A stretch of 23,365 bases of DNA from Bacteroidales bacterium (lineage in GTDB: Bacteria; Bacteroidota; Bacteroidia; Bacteroidales; UBA7960): assembly GCA_007122745.1 (NCBI GenBank), contig SKTA01000063.1, positions 1-23,365 on the forward strand. The letters are read 5' to 3'. The notes beneath the pieces are model-generated. The model was given only the letters and a program-made list of their open reading frames with translations, did no database searches and had not been told where the DNA came from. A program made the position numbers and the translations under genes. How positions within the stretch are numbered: the stretch's first letter is position 1; each line of letters opens with the position of its first letter. Positions 5,707 through 13,885 of the stretch are shown here, one piece after another.

Positions 5707-8463
5707 ATGAAAACAATAATTTCAATAATGTTTCGAAAACTTTTTGTTTACACGCTTGTCTCCTGTGTCTTTTCTTTATGGGTTGCTGCTGAACGCAGAC
5801 CAATGACACTTGAGGATGTAATGAACTTTCACCATCTCAGCATGCATCAGGTGCAGCTAAATCAAGATGGAAGCTGGCTTGCATACACTGCGGCTCCTGA
5901 CCGCGGCGACGGTTACGGTGAGGTTGTTTCTGCTGACGGCCAAACCCGCCATCGTATTGACAGGGGCCATGTCCCGCAGTTTTCTGCCGATGGCCGCTGG
6001 CTGTTGTTTTTGCGCCGTCCGCCACTAAAGGAAATGGAGGAAGCATCCCAAAACAACCGTCCGAACGATAGCGCCTTATTACTGGACCCAAACAGCGGTG
6101 AGGAGGTTGAATATGCAGAAGTTCGCAACGCGCGTTTTAGTGAAAGTGGCTCTTTCTTTTTTTTGCACCACGCTTTTAAGGAAGACACCTTGCTTACAGA
6201 GGAACAAAACAAAGCCCTCAGGGAGGCAGGGTCGGACCTGTTCATCCTGAACATGGAAAACCGGCAGGAGCGGACATTGCCCTTTGTTGACTCCTGGACT
6301 ATTGACAGCCTGGCAACCAGCCTTGTTTTTACCCGGAAAGACACAATCATTGACAACAACGGATTGTATTACCTGCCACTGGAAAACCTGGGTCTTAAAA
6401 AAATCCCCCTTGATACTATAGGGAAAGCGAAATTTAGCCGGTTCGCCTGGTATGAAAAGATGTCACAACTGGCCTTCATGCGTGCAGAAGACCTTGAAGA
6501 AGACACCCTCGAAACAGCCGAACTGAAATTCTGGCATCCCGACAAGGATCAACCCGAAATATTTTTGTCGCAAGCAGATGCCCCGGAGGGCTATTTTCTC
6601 CCTTTTGACAACAGGCTGGAATGGACAAGGGACGGTTCAAAGCTCTATTTTGGCTTCAGGCTTGAGCGGTTTGCCGCAAAACCGGAAAATAAACCTGTAT
6701 TTGAATCGGTTGTCGATTCGTTGCAACAGGATGCCGCAGTTGACGTATGGCATGCGAATGATCCCATTATTAAGACCCACGAGAAAGAAAGCTGGAGCCG
6801 CATCAGCAGGCAAAACCTCATGTCGGTTTTTCATTTTGATGACAGGAAAGTGGTATGGCTGGCCTGTGAAAGGTATCATGATGTACAAACTGCACCCACC
6901 GGTGATCATGTTTTGGTCAGCAGTGCACGTCCATATGAGATGCGAATCACATGGGAAGGTTGGTTTCGTGATGTGTATGTGATGAACTTGTTTACCGGCG
7001 AGAAACAACCGGTGATTCAAGAGATGCAGGGCAATGTTTCCCTGTCGCCCAACGGAAGGCATGTGTTATACTTTTCCGACTCCCATTGGCATGCTATGAA
7101 CACCATCACCGGGGAACATATTAATCTCACGGAGAAACTCGATGTTCCTTTTTACAGCGAAACCCACGACAGGCCCTCCACTTTGCCCTCTTATGGCATG
7201 GCAGGATGGATGGAAGACGGATACACGGCACTGATCTATGATCGGTATGACCTTTGGCGCGCAGACCTTTGGGCCGGAACCATGAACAATGTTACGGCAG
7301 GATGGGGGCGTAAGAATCAGCGTGTTTTGCGGATTCGAAAACTCGATGAAGATCCGCTGTTCGGACTTCGCGAAACGGTTTTGCTGGAAGGCTTTTGTGA
7401 TCAGACCAAAGAGCGGGCCATTTATTCCGCCCGGCTGAATCGTGAAGGGGTTAGCCCGGTCTTTGACGTGGGTCAAAACCTGCGTTTGCACAGGCTTGCA
7501 AAAGATGGCAATACCATACTGTTTACAAAGGAGTCACAGGATCTGTTCCCAGATCTCTGGATTGCCGATCTGCGCTTCAGAAACCCAAGGCAGCTTACTA
7601 ATCTGCAGCAACAGCTGGAACCCTTTAACTGGGGCAAAGCGGAACTGATCAGTTATTACTCTGCAGATGGTGTGCCTCTGCAAGGCATTGTGATTAAACC
7701 CGGCGACTACGATCCTGAGAAAAAGTATCCCGTGTTTGTATACTATTATGAGAAATTTTCCCAGCGCCTGCATGACTTTAACCAGACAGTCATCAACCAC
7801 CGTCCGGGCTTTGGCTACTATGCAAGCAACGGGTATGTTGTCTTTTTACCCGACATTCATTTTGTAGAGGGACGTCCGGGTATGTCGGCGGTCAGGTCGC
7901 TCGTGCCGGCGGTGCAAAAGATCATAGAGATGGGAATAGCCGATCCCGATGCGATCGGGCTGCATGGTCATTCGTGGAGCGGTTACCAGACCGCCTATGT
8001 GGTTACACAAACCGATCTTTTCAAAGCGGCAATTGCCGGAGCTCCGGTTTCAAATATGACAAGTGCTTATGGTGGGATCAGGTGGGGAACAGGACTGGCC
8101 CGGCAGTTTCAATATGAGACAGGGCAAAGCCGTTTGGGATCTTCCATCTTTGACCGGCGCTACCTGTATATTGAAAATTCACCGTTGTTCTATGCCCACG
8201 AAATTAACACCCCTATGCTTATCATGCATGGCGACGTGGATGAAGCGGTGCCGTGGGAGCAGTCGATAGAACTCTACCTGGCCATGCGGCGTGCCGGAAA
8301 GGATGTGATCTTTTTACAATATCGCGATGAACCCCACCATCTTCAAAAGTATCCAAACAAAATCGATTACACCATCCGGATGAAAGAGTATTTTGATTAC
8401 CAGCTGCGTGGCATGGAGCCTGCGCCCTGGATTAAGGATGGTGTACCCTTTTCGGGCAACTGA
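5707..8463 (+). CDS. Exported S9-family prolyl oligopeptidase-type serine peptidase
   Basis: A 918-residue protein with an N-terminal signal sequence (charged start, hydrophobic stretch to about residue 27, then AERRP). An LVSC stretch ending at Cys20 could be misread as a lipobox, but hydrophobic sequence continues past it. Residues from about 30 to 600 have the repeated WxxDGxxL/YFxF pattern of a beta-propeller. The alpha/beta-hydrolase domain follows, with nucleophile Ser756 in GHSWSG, Asp845 in HGDVDEAV and His877 in EPHHLQ, in the correct order for family S9. Close to the active site, SNMTSAYGGIRWG and IENSPLFYA are typical of Bacteroidota homologues. The usual elbow glycine (GxSxG) is a serine here. 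The expected role is cleavage of oligopeptides in the periplasm for nutrition. ATG 5728 is an alternative start that also gives a good signal peptide. It is transcribed alone; a repeat array follows. Confidence 0.92.
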   Translation: MKTIISIMFRKLFVYTLVSCVFSLWVAAERRPMTLEDVMNFHHLSMHQVQLNQDGSWLAYTAAPDRGDGYGEVVSADGQTRHRIDRGHVPQFSADGRWLLFLRRPPLKEMEEASQNNRPNDSALLLDPNSGEEVEYAEVRNARFSESGSFFFLHHAFKEDTLLTEEQNKALREAGSDLFILNMENRQERTLPFVDSWTIDSLATSLVFTRKDTIIDNNGLYYLPLENLGLKKIPLDTIGKAKFSRFAWYEKMSQLAFMRAEDLEEDTLETAELKFWHPDKDQPEIFLSQADAPEGYFLPFDNRLEWTRDGSKLYFGFRLERFAAKPENKPVFESVVDSLQQDAAVDVWHANDPIIKTHEKESWSRISRQNLMSVFHFDDRKVVWLACERYHDVQTAPTGDHVLVSSARPYEMRITWEGWFRDVYVMNLFTGEKQPVIQEMQGNVSLSPNGRHVLYFSDSHWHAMNTITGEHINLTEKLDVPFYSETHDRPSTLPSYGMAGWMEDGYTALIYDRYDLWRADLWAGTMNNVTAGWGRKNQRVLRIRKLDEDPLFGLRETVLLEGFCDQTKERAIYSARLNREGVSPVFDVGQNLRLHRLAKDGNTILFTKESQDLFPDLWIADLRFRNPRQLTNLQQQLEPFNWGKAELISYYSADGVPLQGIVIKPGDYDPEKKYPVFVYYYEKFSQRLHDFNQTVINHRPGFGYYASNGYVVFLPDIHFVEGRPGMSAVRSLVPAVQKIIEMGIADPDAIGLHGHSWSGYQTAYVVTQTDLFKAAIAGAPVSNMTSAYGGIRWGTGLARQFQYETGQSRLGSSIFDRRYLYIENSPLFYAHEINTPMLIMHGDVDEAVPWEQSIELYLAMRRAGKDVIFLQYRDEPHHLQKYPNKIDYTIRMKEYFDYQLRGMEPAPWIKDGVPFSGN

Positions 8464-8497
8464 CCCGCAAAGAATGGCCAATAGGTGCAAATGTATT

Positions 8498-8643
8498 AAT
8501 TAGCAGATGTGCAAATTAGCAGATGTGCAAATTAGCAGATGTGCAAATTAGCAGATGTGCAAATTAGCAGATGTGCAAATTAGCAGATGTGCTCGAAGCT
8601 GGAAGCTCGAAGGGCGTGAAGATTTGTAAATTAGCAGATGTGC
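8498..8643. repeat. Tandem array of a 16-bp unit, with GCTCGAAG-type insert
   Basis: The unit AAATTAGCAGATGTGC occurs five times in perfect tandem (8513-8592), preceded by a copy lacking only the first base match (8498-8512). A seventh exact copy follows at 8628-8643, after 35 bp containing GCTCGAAGCTGGAAGCTCGAAG. The copies are identical, which implies recent expansion. The remainder of 8464-8778 holds a (GT)n run at about 8686-8697 and the palindrome at 8712-8730, with no gene. Confidence 0.95.
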
Positions 8644-8711
8644 TAATGGGATCTGAAAGCTGGGATCTGAGATCCATCGAGTCTCAGTGTGTGTGTGTCG
8701 TCCTGAAATAG

Positions 8712-8730
8712 GTTTACACTTTTTGTAAAC
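8712..8730. promoter_or_regulatory. 7-5-7 palindrome upstream of the OYE gene, candidate operator
   Basis: GTTTACA (8712-8718) and TGTAAAC (8724-8730) are a perfect inverted repeat with a 5-nt spacer, 48 bp upstream of the ATG at 8779. Size and position suit a dimeric repressor site. No regulator gene adjoins, so the regulator is unknown. No clean TAnnTTTG element is seen here (TAGGTTTA at 8709-8716 is one base off). Confidence 0.35.
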
Positions 8731-8778
8731 ACAAATCTTCCTTTACAAAGAATAATAAACAATAAACAAAAAACAACA

Positions 8779-9870
8779 ATGAACCACCCGTTATTTCAGT
8801 CATTTGATTTGTCAGGAATGCTACTCAGCAACCGTATTGTAATGGCTCCATTGACGCGCCGCAGGGCAGATCAGCCTCAACTCAAAGCCAACGATATGAT
8901 GGCAGAGTATTATGAACAACGTGCTTCGGCAGGGCTTATCGTTGCAGAAGGAAGTCAGATTTCCCGGGAAGGATATGGTTTAACTGGTTCTCCCGGATGT
9001 TATTCTGAGGAGCAGGTTGAAGCATGGAAAAAAGTTACAGGGGCAGTACATAAGGCCGGCGGGAAGATTTTCCTGCAACTCTGGCATGTTGGCCCGTGGT
9101 CGCATCGGCTGAATCAGCCGGAGGGGAAACCCCCTTTGGCAGCATCTTCTGTAACACCGTCCGGAGAGGTGCTAACTCCTGAGGGAAGGCTTCCTTATGA
9201 GCCATCCCACGCCATGACAGAGGAAGATATTTATAAGGCTGTGAAAGACTTTGGCCGGGCAGCAAAAAATGCTCTGAAGGCCGGGTTTGACGGAGTGGAA
9301 GTTCATGGTGCACATTCATACCTGATCGATCAATTCATAATGGATGGCACCAACCGGCGCGAGGATGATTTCGGGGGGGGCATCGCAAACAGGGCGCGCT
9401 TTCTGTTTTTGGTTCTGGATGAGGTGCTTCGCCATGCACCGGCATCAAAAGTTGGCCTGAGGCTATCTCCCAGATCGGTTAAAGAGGGGATGGCAGACTC
9501 CCAACCGGAAAAAACATATGGGTTTATTGTAGAAAAACTGAATGACTACAATCTGACCTACCTTCATATCAGTGAAATGATGACTCCGGAAGAACGGCAT
9601 GAAAACCCCTATAGGAGTGTTGTGCCATTTTACAGAAAACTATATGATGGAGTTTTGATCTCCTGCGGCGGACATGGACAGGAAAGCGCCAAAGCCATTG
9701 TTGATGAAGGTTTCGCTGATTTGGTCGCTTTTGGCAAACCATTTATTTCAAACCCCGACCTTGTCAACAGGTTACAAAACGGGCATCCCCTGGCGATGCA
9801 CGATAAGTCGACCTTTTATCATGGGGGAGCCAAAGGTTACATCGACTATCCTGAATATAAAAATGGTTAA
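8779..9870 (+). CDS. Old-yellow-enzyme family NAD(P)H:flavin oxidoreductase (NemA/PETNR-like)
   Basis: A 363-residue cytoplasmic FMN-dependent ene-reductase, the family that reduces electrophilic alkenes, maleimides and nitro compounds with NAD(P)H. The TIM barrel is complete. Visible are MAPLTRRR (22-29) with the FMN-contact Thr, LQLWHVG (99-105), the substrate-anion pair His176 and His179 in VHGAHSYLIDQF with Tyr181 as presumed proton donor, TNRREDDFGG (191-200), and FGKPFISNPDL (318-328) for the FMN phosphate. The His/His pair places it with NemA and PETN reductase rather than the His/Asn yeast enzymes. The real substrate is not predictable. It is a single-gene unit with a palindrome upstream and a strong terminator downstream. 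Confidence 0.93.
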   Translation: MNHPLFQSFDLSGMLLSNRIVMAPLTRRRADQPQLKANDMMAEYYEQRASAGLIVAEGSQISREGYGLTGSPGCYSEEQVEAWKKVTGAVHKAGGKIFLQLWHVGPWSHRLNQPEGKPPLAASSVTPSGEVLTPEGRLPYEPSHAMTEEDIYKAVKDFGRAAKNALKAGFDGVEVHGAHSYLIDQFIMDGTNRREDDFGGGIANRARFLFLVLDEVLRHAPASKVGLRLSPRSVKEGMADSQPEKTYGFIVEKLNDYNLTYLHISEMMTPEERHENPYRSVVPFYRKLYDGVLISCGGHGQESAKAIVDEGFADLVAFGKPFISNPDLVNRLQNGHPLAMHDKSTFYHGGAKGYIDYPEYKNG

Positions 9871-9879
9871 AGAGAAATA

Positions 9880-9914
9880 AAAAAAGGAGCGGTTGTCAGG
9901 CCTGCTCCTTTTTT
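9880..9914 (+). terminator. Rho-independent terminator of the OYE gene
   Basis: AAAAAAGGAGC (9880-9890) and GCTCCTTTTTT (9904-9914) form a perfect 11-bp stem with a 13-nt loop, ending in T6, 10 bases after the stop codon. The A-tract on the left arm makes it potentially bidirectional. Confidence 0.9.
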
Positions 9915-10188
9915 ACCAAAAACTATGAAGAGAAGATACAAATGTAGGGTTGCATTATATTCCCTGCAATACCATCCAGCAGGTATTTTTTGATTATTTT
10001 CTCCTAAGTGTTAACACCTAATGACATTTTTAAAGGTTCGTCTTATTACGGATCTTTGAGGACGTAAGTGCAAAATTATTGGTACAATGGCTGCTCGGCA
10101 ATGTTTAAATTATATATTTTAACAATTGTTTGTTTTTTTTGTATATTTATACACGAAACATTCATTCTTTTTTTAAATCCATCACATA
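9915..10188. other. AT-rich intergenic stretch with no gene
   Basis: Between the terminator and the lipoprotein gene I see a weak hairpin at 9963-9983, a 10-bp palindrome GTGTTAACAC at 10008-10017, and an AT-rich run around 10105-10150 that probably holds the promoter. TATATTTA at 10142-10149 is one base short of TAnnTTTG. A 69-residue ORF (10068-10277) overlaps the next gene's start and lacks protein-like character. Confidence 0.5.
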
Positions 10189-11847
10189 ATGGTCCTATTC
10201 AAAAGCTCCACGAGGAGGCTTTCAACCCTGAAGCCAAAAATAACTTTATGTCTGGCTTCCCTTGCTGTACTTTTTAGCAGCTGTGCGGATTTTGACCAGT
10301 TCAATGACATGCAGGTTGATCCATTCTCGCCCGAGTTTGGTTTTCCGATTCTTAATTCGGAGGTAACACTGGAGGAGCTTCTTGACGTGCAGGAAGGACA
10401 AAACCTGTCATATATCGAAGTTATCGGCGACAGTCTTGTTATTAAATATTTTCAGGAAACAGGTTTTTATCCGGTTTTGTCTCTTCCGGGAAAGACAGTC
10501 CATCAAAGCTTACCGGTTTTGCCTTACTCTTTTGATGTGTTTTACGAAGATTATTTCATTCTTGGAAGTGATTCCGAAATGAAGCAGCTTCACTTAAAAG
10601 AGGGCAGCATTACCGTTCTGTTTGAAAAGGACTTTAATGAAGATGTGTTGGTGAGCCTGCATTTCCCCGGACTTACTGCCAACGATGAAACTGTGCTGCT
10701 TGAAGCAAACTGGACTGATGGATCAAATACTTCTGAACACTATATTGATTTGGAAGGGAGTGTTTTTGACCTTTATCGTGTTGAAAACAGCGTCACACTC
10801 TATAACAGCATTACTTACGAAATAGAGTTAAGCTCAGACGGTTCTGCGTCCGGAGCAGTGGATGTGTATATCTTTATAGAGTCGCCTGGGTACAGTAAGA
10901 TGGTTGGGAAAATTGAATATTTTGGGGAGGTTTCTCAGGTTGATCTTGAGTTTGACCTTTTTGAATCTGCCCTTGGCGACCCTTATTTTTATCTTGAGTA
11001 CGCCTACCTCGAGTTTGGTATAGGAACAAGTGTTGGAATTCCATTCTCGTTTTTATTAGACACCTTGATATTTGAAAACGATTTAGGTGATATTTATCTC
11101 CTGGCCAACAAAGAAGACCCTCCACCGGAAGGGGATAACTGGACTAATTTCAACATTGCCGAAAAAAACTATCCTGCCTGTGCAGATGACGAAAATCCAT
11201 ATCTGCAAACAAATTTCAGGTTAAACAATTGGAACTCCAATATGGATAGCTTGTTTGCATTTCTGCCGAACCGATTGATGTTTTCAGGTGCATACGCCCT
11301 TGGAGACTTTAACCCTGATGACCCGGTTGACAGCCCCCATGACTTTTTTGTTCTGGACACCAATTCCGTTTCATTAAGCACCAGACTTGAAATGCCTCTC
11401 GCCGGGGCTATTTTGGATATTGCTTTTGAATACCCGTTCACTATTGACTCATGGCCCGATCTGGATGATGACGATCCGATTGACGATTTTGAAATATCAT
11501 TACTAACAAAAACAAAAAATAACTTCCCCCTCACTTTTTCCATGCAGGTCGATTTTCTCGATGATAATGGCAACATCATTGACTCTTTGTTTGAAACCGA
11601 AAACCTGCAGCATATATTAGAAAGTCCGGATGTCGACGAATACGGAGATCCAATCGGATACCAGGAGTCCTATTTTGTCGTGAGCATGACAAAAGAGAAA
11701 TTCGACAGGATCTCATCCACTTCTCAGGCAAACATGACATTTCGGGTTATATCGTCAGGAGCTATTGAAAAAAGTGTCAATCTGAGACCCTCTCATTTTC
11801 TTGGTATGCAGGTTTCTGTATTGGTAAAACCAACCCTCGGAGGCTAG
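10189..11847 (+). CDS. Uncharacterised large lipoprotein, partner of the DUF5723 gene
   Basis: A 552-residue protein not recognised by family. The N-terminus is a lipoprotein signal peptide: charged residues to about 17, a hydrophobic stretch LCLASLAVLFS, and lipobox FSSC with Cys32, followed by acidic residues. The rest is rich in alternating hydrophobic/Asp/Glu strands, such as LEANWTDGSN and VEFEFDLF-like segments, and suggests an all-beta, Ig-like or jellyroll secreted fold (inference). An acidic loop DLDDDDPIDD lies near residue 425 and could bind calcium. It is 57 nt upstream of a DUF5723 outer-membrane barrel gene and probably co-transcribed, so an outer-membrane or surface role is reasonable. 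ATG 10189 is the only start giving the signal peptide. Confidence 0.8.
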   Translation: MVLFKSSTRRLSTLKPKITLCLASLAVLFSSCADFDQFNDMQVDPFSPEFGFPILNSEVTLEELLDVQEGQNLSYIEVIGDSLVIKYFQETGFYPVLSLPGKTVHQSLPVLPYSFDVFYEDYFILGSDSEMKQLHLKEGSITVLFEKDFNEDVLVSLHFPGLTANDETVLLEANWTDGSNTSEHYIDLEGSVFDLYRVENSVTLYNSITYEIELSSDGSASGAVDVYIFIESPGYSKMVGKIEYFGEVSQVDLEFDLFESALGDPYFYLEYAYLEFGIGTSVGIPFSFLLDTLIFENDLGDIYLLANKEDPPPEGDNWTNFNIAEKNYPACADDENPYLQTNFRLNNWNSNMDSLFAFLPNRLMFSGAYALGDFNPDDPVDSPHDFFVLDTNSVSLSTRLEMPLAGAILDIAFEYPFTIDSWPDLDDDDPIDDFEISLLTKTKNNFPLTFSMQVDFLDDNGNIIDSLFETENLQHILESPDVDEYGDPIGYQESYFVVSMTKEKFDRISSTSQANMTFRVISSGAIEKSVNLRPSHFLGMQVSVLVKPTLGG

Positions 11848-11904
11848 GCCCACCGCCATTAGATGTTAATGGGTTTTTAATAACAACTTTTAAAAACAAC
11901 ACCA

Positions 11905-13233
11905 GTGAAAAATATTCTTGCCGCTATCGTAATATTTGCCGCTGTTACATTGGCAAATGCACAGTCTGAGTTAGTAACACCATTTTTTAATGATTTGTTT
12001 CAGACCAGCTATCTGAATCCTGCCACCGTTCCCGACCACAATGTCAGTTTTGGGTTGCCCGGGATGTCTTCCATCCAAATGCAACTCATTCATAATGGTT
12101 TTGTATTAAATAGCGCTATTAATGGCAATACGCTTAGTGCACAGAAGCTTCTGGACAACACATTTAATAAAAATATGCTGCACTTGCATGCAGATATTGA
12201 TTTTTTACATTTCAGAATCAGGATCGATAATAACTTTTTCTGGCTGGGTATCAGACAAAGGCATAATATGAGCTTTTTTTATCCCAGAGAACTTGTCGAA
12301 CTGGCTGTAAAAGGAAATGCCCATCTCGTCGGGAATCATTTGGATATGAGTGCCTTTGGAATCAATGCAGATGTACACCGGGAGTATACTGTTGGTATGG
12401 CAAGAGCAGTGGACGACTGGCACTTTGGCGCAAGAATCAGTTTTTTGCATGGGCTGTCAACTGTCTACATGAATCCGGATGTTCTTGAACTCCATGTTTT
12501 GGACGACATGTATGTTCACGCATTAAATTCTGATGCTGTTTTTTACAGTGCAGGCATTCCTTTTGATAACGATGTTGATAATAAATGGGTTACCGACCAC
12601 CTGAGCCGGATTAGAAACCCAGGTTTTGCCATTGCATATGGCGCAGACTACAGGATTGATGATCAATGGAACCTGATATTTTCGGTTAGTGACCTGGGTT
12701 TTATCCGCTGGAGTGATAATACGCGCAATTACAAGGTCAACGGAAGTTCCACTTTTAAAGGACTGGACGTGCTTGCAGGTTTTCTTGGAGGGAAAGAGGT
12801 TGATATTGAAGAGGTTTTTGATGACATTGTTGATGACTTGAACGGGGAGGAGTTTGAAGGGGCATTTACAACCTGGCTTTCACCAAGGTTTACGGTTGCA
12901 GCCCATTACAGACTCAACGGAAACACTACACTGCGTGCAGGATTTTATGGCATACATAACAGACATTTTTATCCCGCATTTTCAATAGGTGGAATGTATC
13001 AGTTCAGTAAACTGTTTACCATTGCTGCCAATGCTTCCATTAACCAGAAGAGTTTTTCAAACCTTGGCCTGGGATTTGTTTTTAACCCCGGTCCGGTGCA
13101 ATTTTTTATAATGACAGATAATTTCCTGACCCCTATTGTTGCTCCTGCCAGCGTCACAAACGTGAATTTTCGGTTTGGCCTGAATTTTGTTCTCAAACAT
13201 GATCACGTTGAAATTGAACCAGTGGAAATCTAA
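11905..13233 (+). CDS. DUF5723 family outer-membrane beta-barrel protein (GTG start)
   Basis: A 442-residue protein with a cleavable signal peptide (KNILAAIVIFAAVTLANAQ, cleavage after ANA) and a mature part of alternating amphipathic strands ending in aromatic residues, as in Bacteroidota outer-membrane barrels. The early NPATVPDHNVSFGLPGMSS block, the FWLGIRQRHNMSFFYP strand and GINADVHREYTVGMAR with WHFGARISFLHGL are what I recognise as DUF5723. The function of the family is unknown, and the PorP/SprF barrels of type IX secretion are only loosely similar in plan. The start is GTG at 11905: no ATG produces the signal peptide. It is the second gene of a pair with the lipoprotein. No clear terminator follows. 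Confidence 0.85.
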   Translation: MKNILAAIVIFAAVTLANAQSELVTPFFNDLFQTSYLNPATVPDHNVSFGLPGMSSIQMQLIHNGFVLNSAINGNTLSAQKLLDNTFNKNMLHLHADIDFLHFRIRIDNNFFWLGIRQRHNMSFFYPRELVELAVKGNAHLVGNHLDMSAFGINADVHREYTVGMARAVDDWHFGARISFLHGLSTVYMNPDVLELHVLDDMYVHALNSDAVFYSAGIPFDNDVDNKWVTDHLSRIRNPGFAIAYGADYRIDDQWNLIFSVSDLGFIRWSDNTRNYKVNGSSTFKGLDVLAGFLGGKEVDIEEVFDDIVDDLNGEEFEGAFTTWLSPRFTVAAHYRLNGNTTLRAGFYGIHNRHFYPAFSIGGMYQFSKLFTIAANASINQKSFSNLGLGFVFNPGPVQFFIMTDNFLTPIVAPASVTNVNFRFGLNFVLKHDHVEIEPVEI

Positions 13234-13296
13234 AAAGTCTGTTTTACCTATGCAGTAATCGTTTTTACGTCCTGCCAAATCTTTTATTCAAAAAAA

Positions 13297-13304
13297 TATT
13301 TTTG
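13297..13304 (+). promoter_or_regulatory. Candidate -7 element for the HD-domain gene
   Basis: TATTTTTG fits TAnnTTTG. Transcription from about 13311 would exclude the in-frame TTG at 13309 and leave a leader of only about 13 nt before ATG 13324, which supports that start. No -33 TTTG at standard spacing. Confidence 0.45.
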
Positions 13305-13323
13305 CAAATTGAATCCATGTTTT

Positions 13324-13881
13324 ATGTTAAGAGATCAAGCACTTAAACTGCTCAGACAAAACGTCAAAAACGACAAAATGGTTTACCATTGTCTGGCTTC
13401 AGAGGCGGTGCTGCGTGCCCTGGCAACACGTTTGGGAGAAGATCCTGACCAGTGGGGCCTTGCCGGCTTGCTGCACGACATCGACATTGAGCGTACCAAT
13501 GCCGACCCTGCCACCCATGCTGTGGAAGGTGCAAGAATGCTTCAACAGCTTGGTATTGATCCTGAAGTTGTTGAAGCGGTGATGTTGCACAATGAGCATG
13601 CCACACATGGTCAAATACGACATAAACCTTTACATCATGCACTTGCAGCCGGTGAAACCATAACAGGCCTGATCACTGCAACGGCTTTGGTTTACCCGGA
13701 CAAGAAGCTCAAAAGTGTAAAACCAAAATCGATTACCAAAAGGATGAAAGAGAAAGCTTTTGCTGCTTCTGTAAATCGCGAAACCATTATGGAGTGTGAA
13801 AAGCTTGGCATGAGCCTGCAAGAGTTTGTAGAATGTTCACTCAATGCCATGAAGGAGATCGCTGATGAGATCGGCCTTTAG
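13324..13881 (+). CDS. HD-domain (HDIG-type) metal-dependent phosphohydrolase
   Basis: A 185-residue protein of the compact HD family. The metal-binding residues visible are His22 (YHCLASEA), His51-Asp52 (LLHDIDIE), His65 and the HNEH motif (89-92). Where homologues usually have the last ligand Asp in an AADxLTGLI segment, this has AGETITGLI, with Glu at the matching place. The C-terminal KSVKPKSITKRMKEKAFA...VNRE block is characteristic of the same bacterial and archaeal family of HDIG proteins. The substrate is unknown; nucleotides or phosphoesters are the general expectation. ATG 13324 is preferred over TTG 13309 because of the promoter position. It converges with the S41 protease gene, only 4 bp separating the stop codons. 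Confidence 0.88.
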   Translation: MLRDQALKLLRQNVKNDKMVYHCLASEAVLRALATRLGEDPDQWGLAGLLHDIDIERTNADPATHAVEGARMLQQLGIDPEVVEAVMLHNEHATHGQIRHKPLHHALAAGETITGLITATALVYPDKKLKSVKPKSITKRMKEKAFAASVNRETIMECEKLGMSLQEFVECSLNAMKEIADEIGL

Positions 13882-13885
13882 TTTC

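Noticed and set aside
8498..8643. The tandem array considered as a CRISPR array
   Set aside because: Units are 16 bp and directly adjoining with no unique spacers, and no cas genes are present.
9963..9987. Two mutually exclusive weak hairpins (CCTGC/GCAGG and AATACC/GGTATT) followed by T-run
   Set aside because: Stems of only 5-6 bp, after a strong terminator and with no gene reading into them. A riboswitch-like role has no support.
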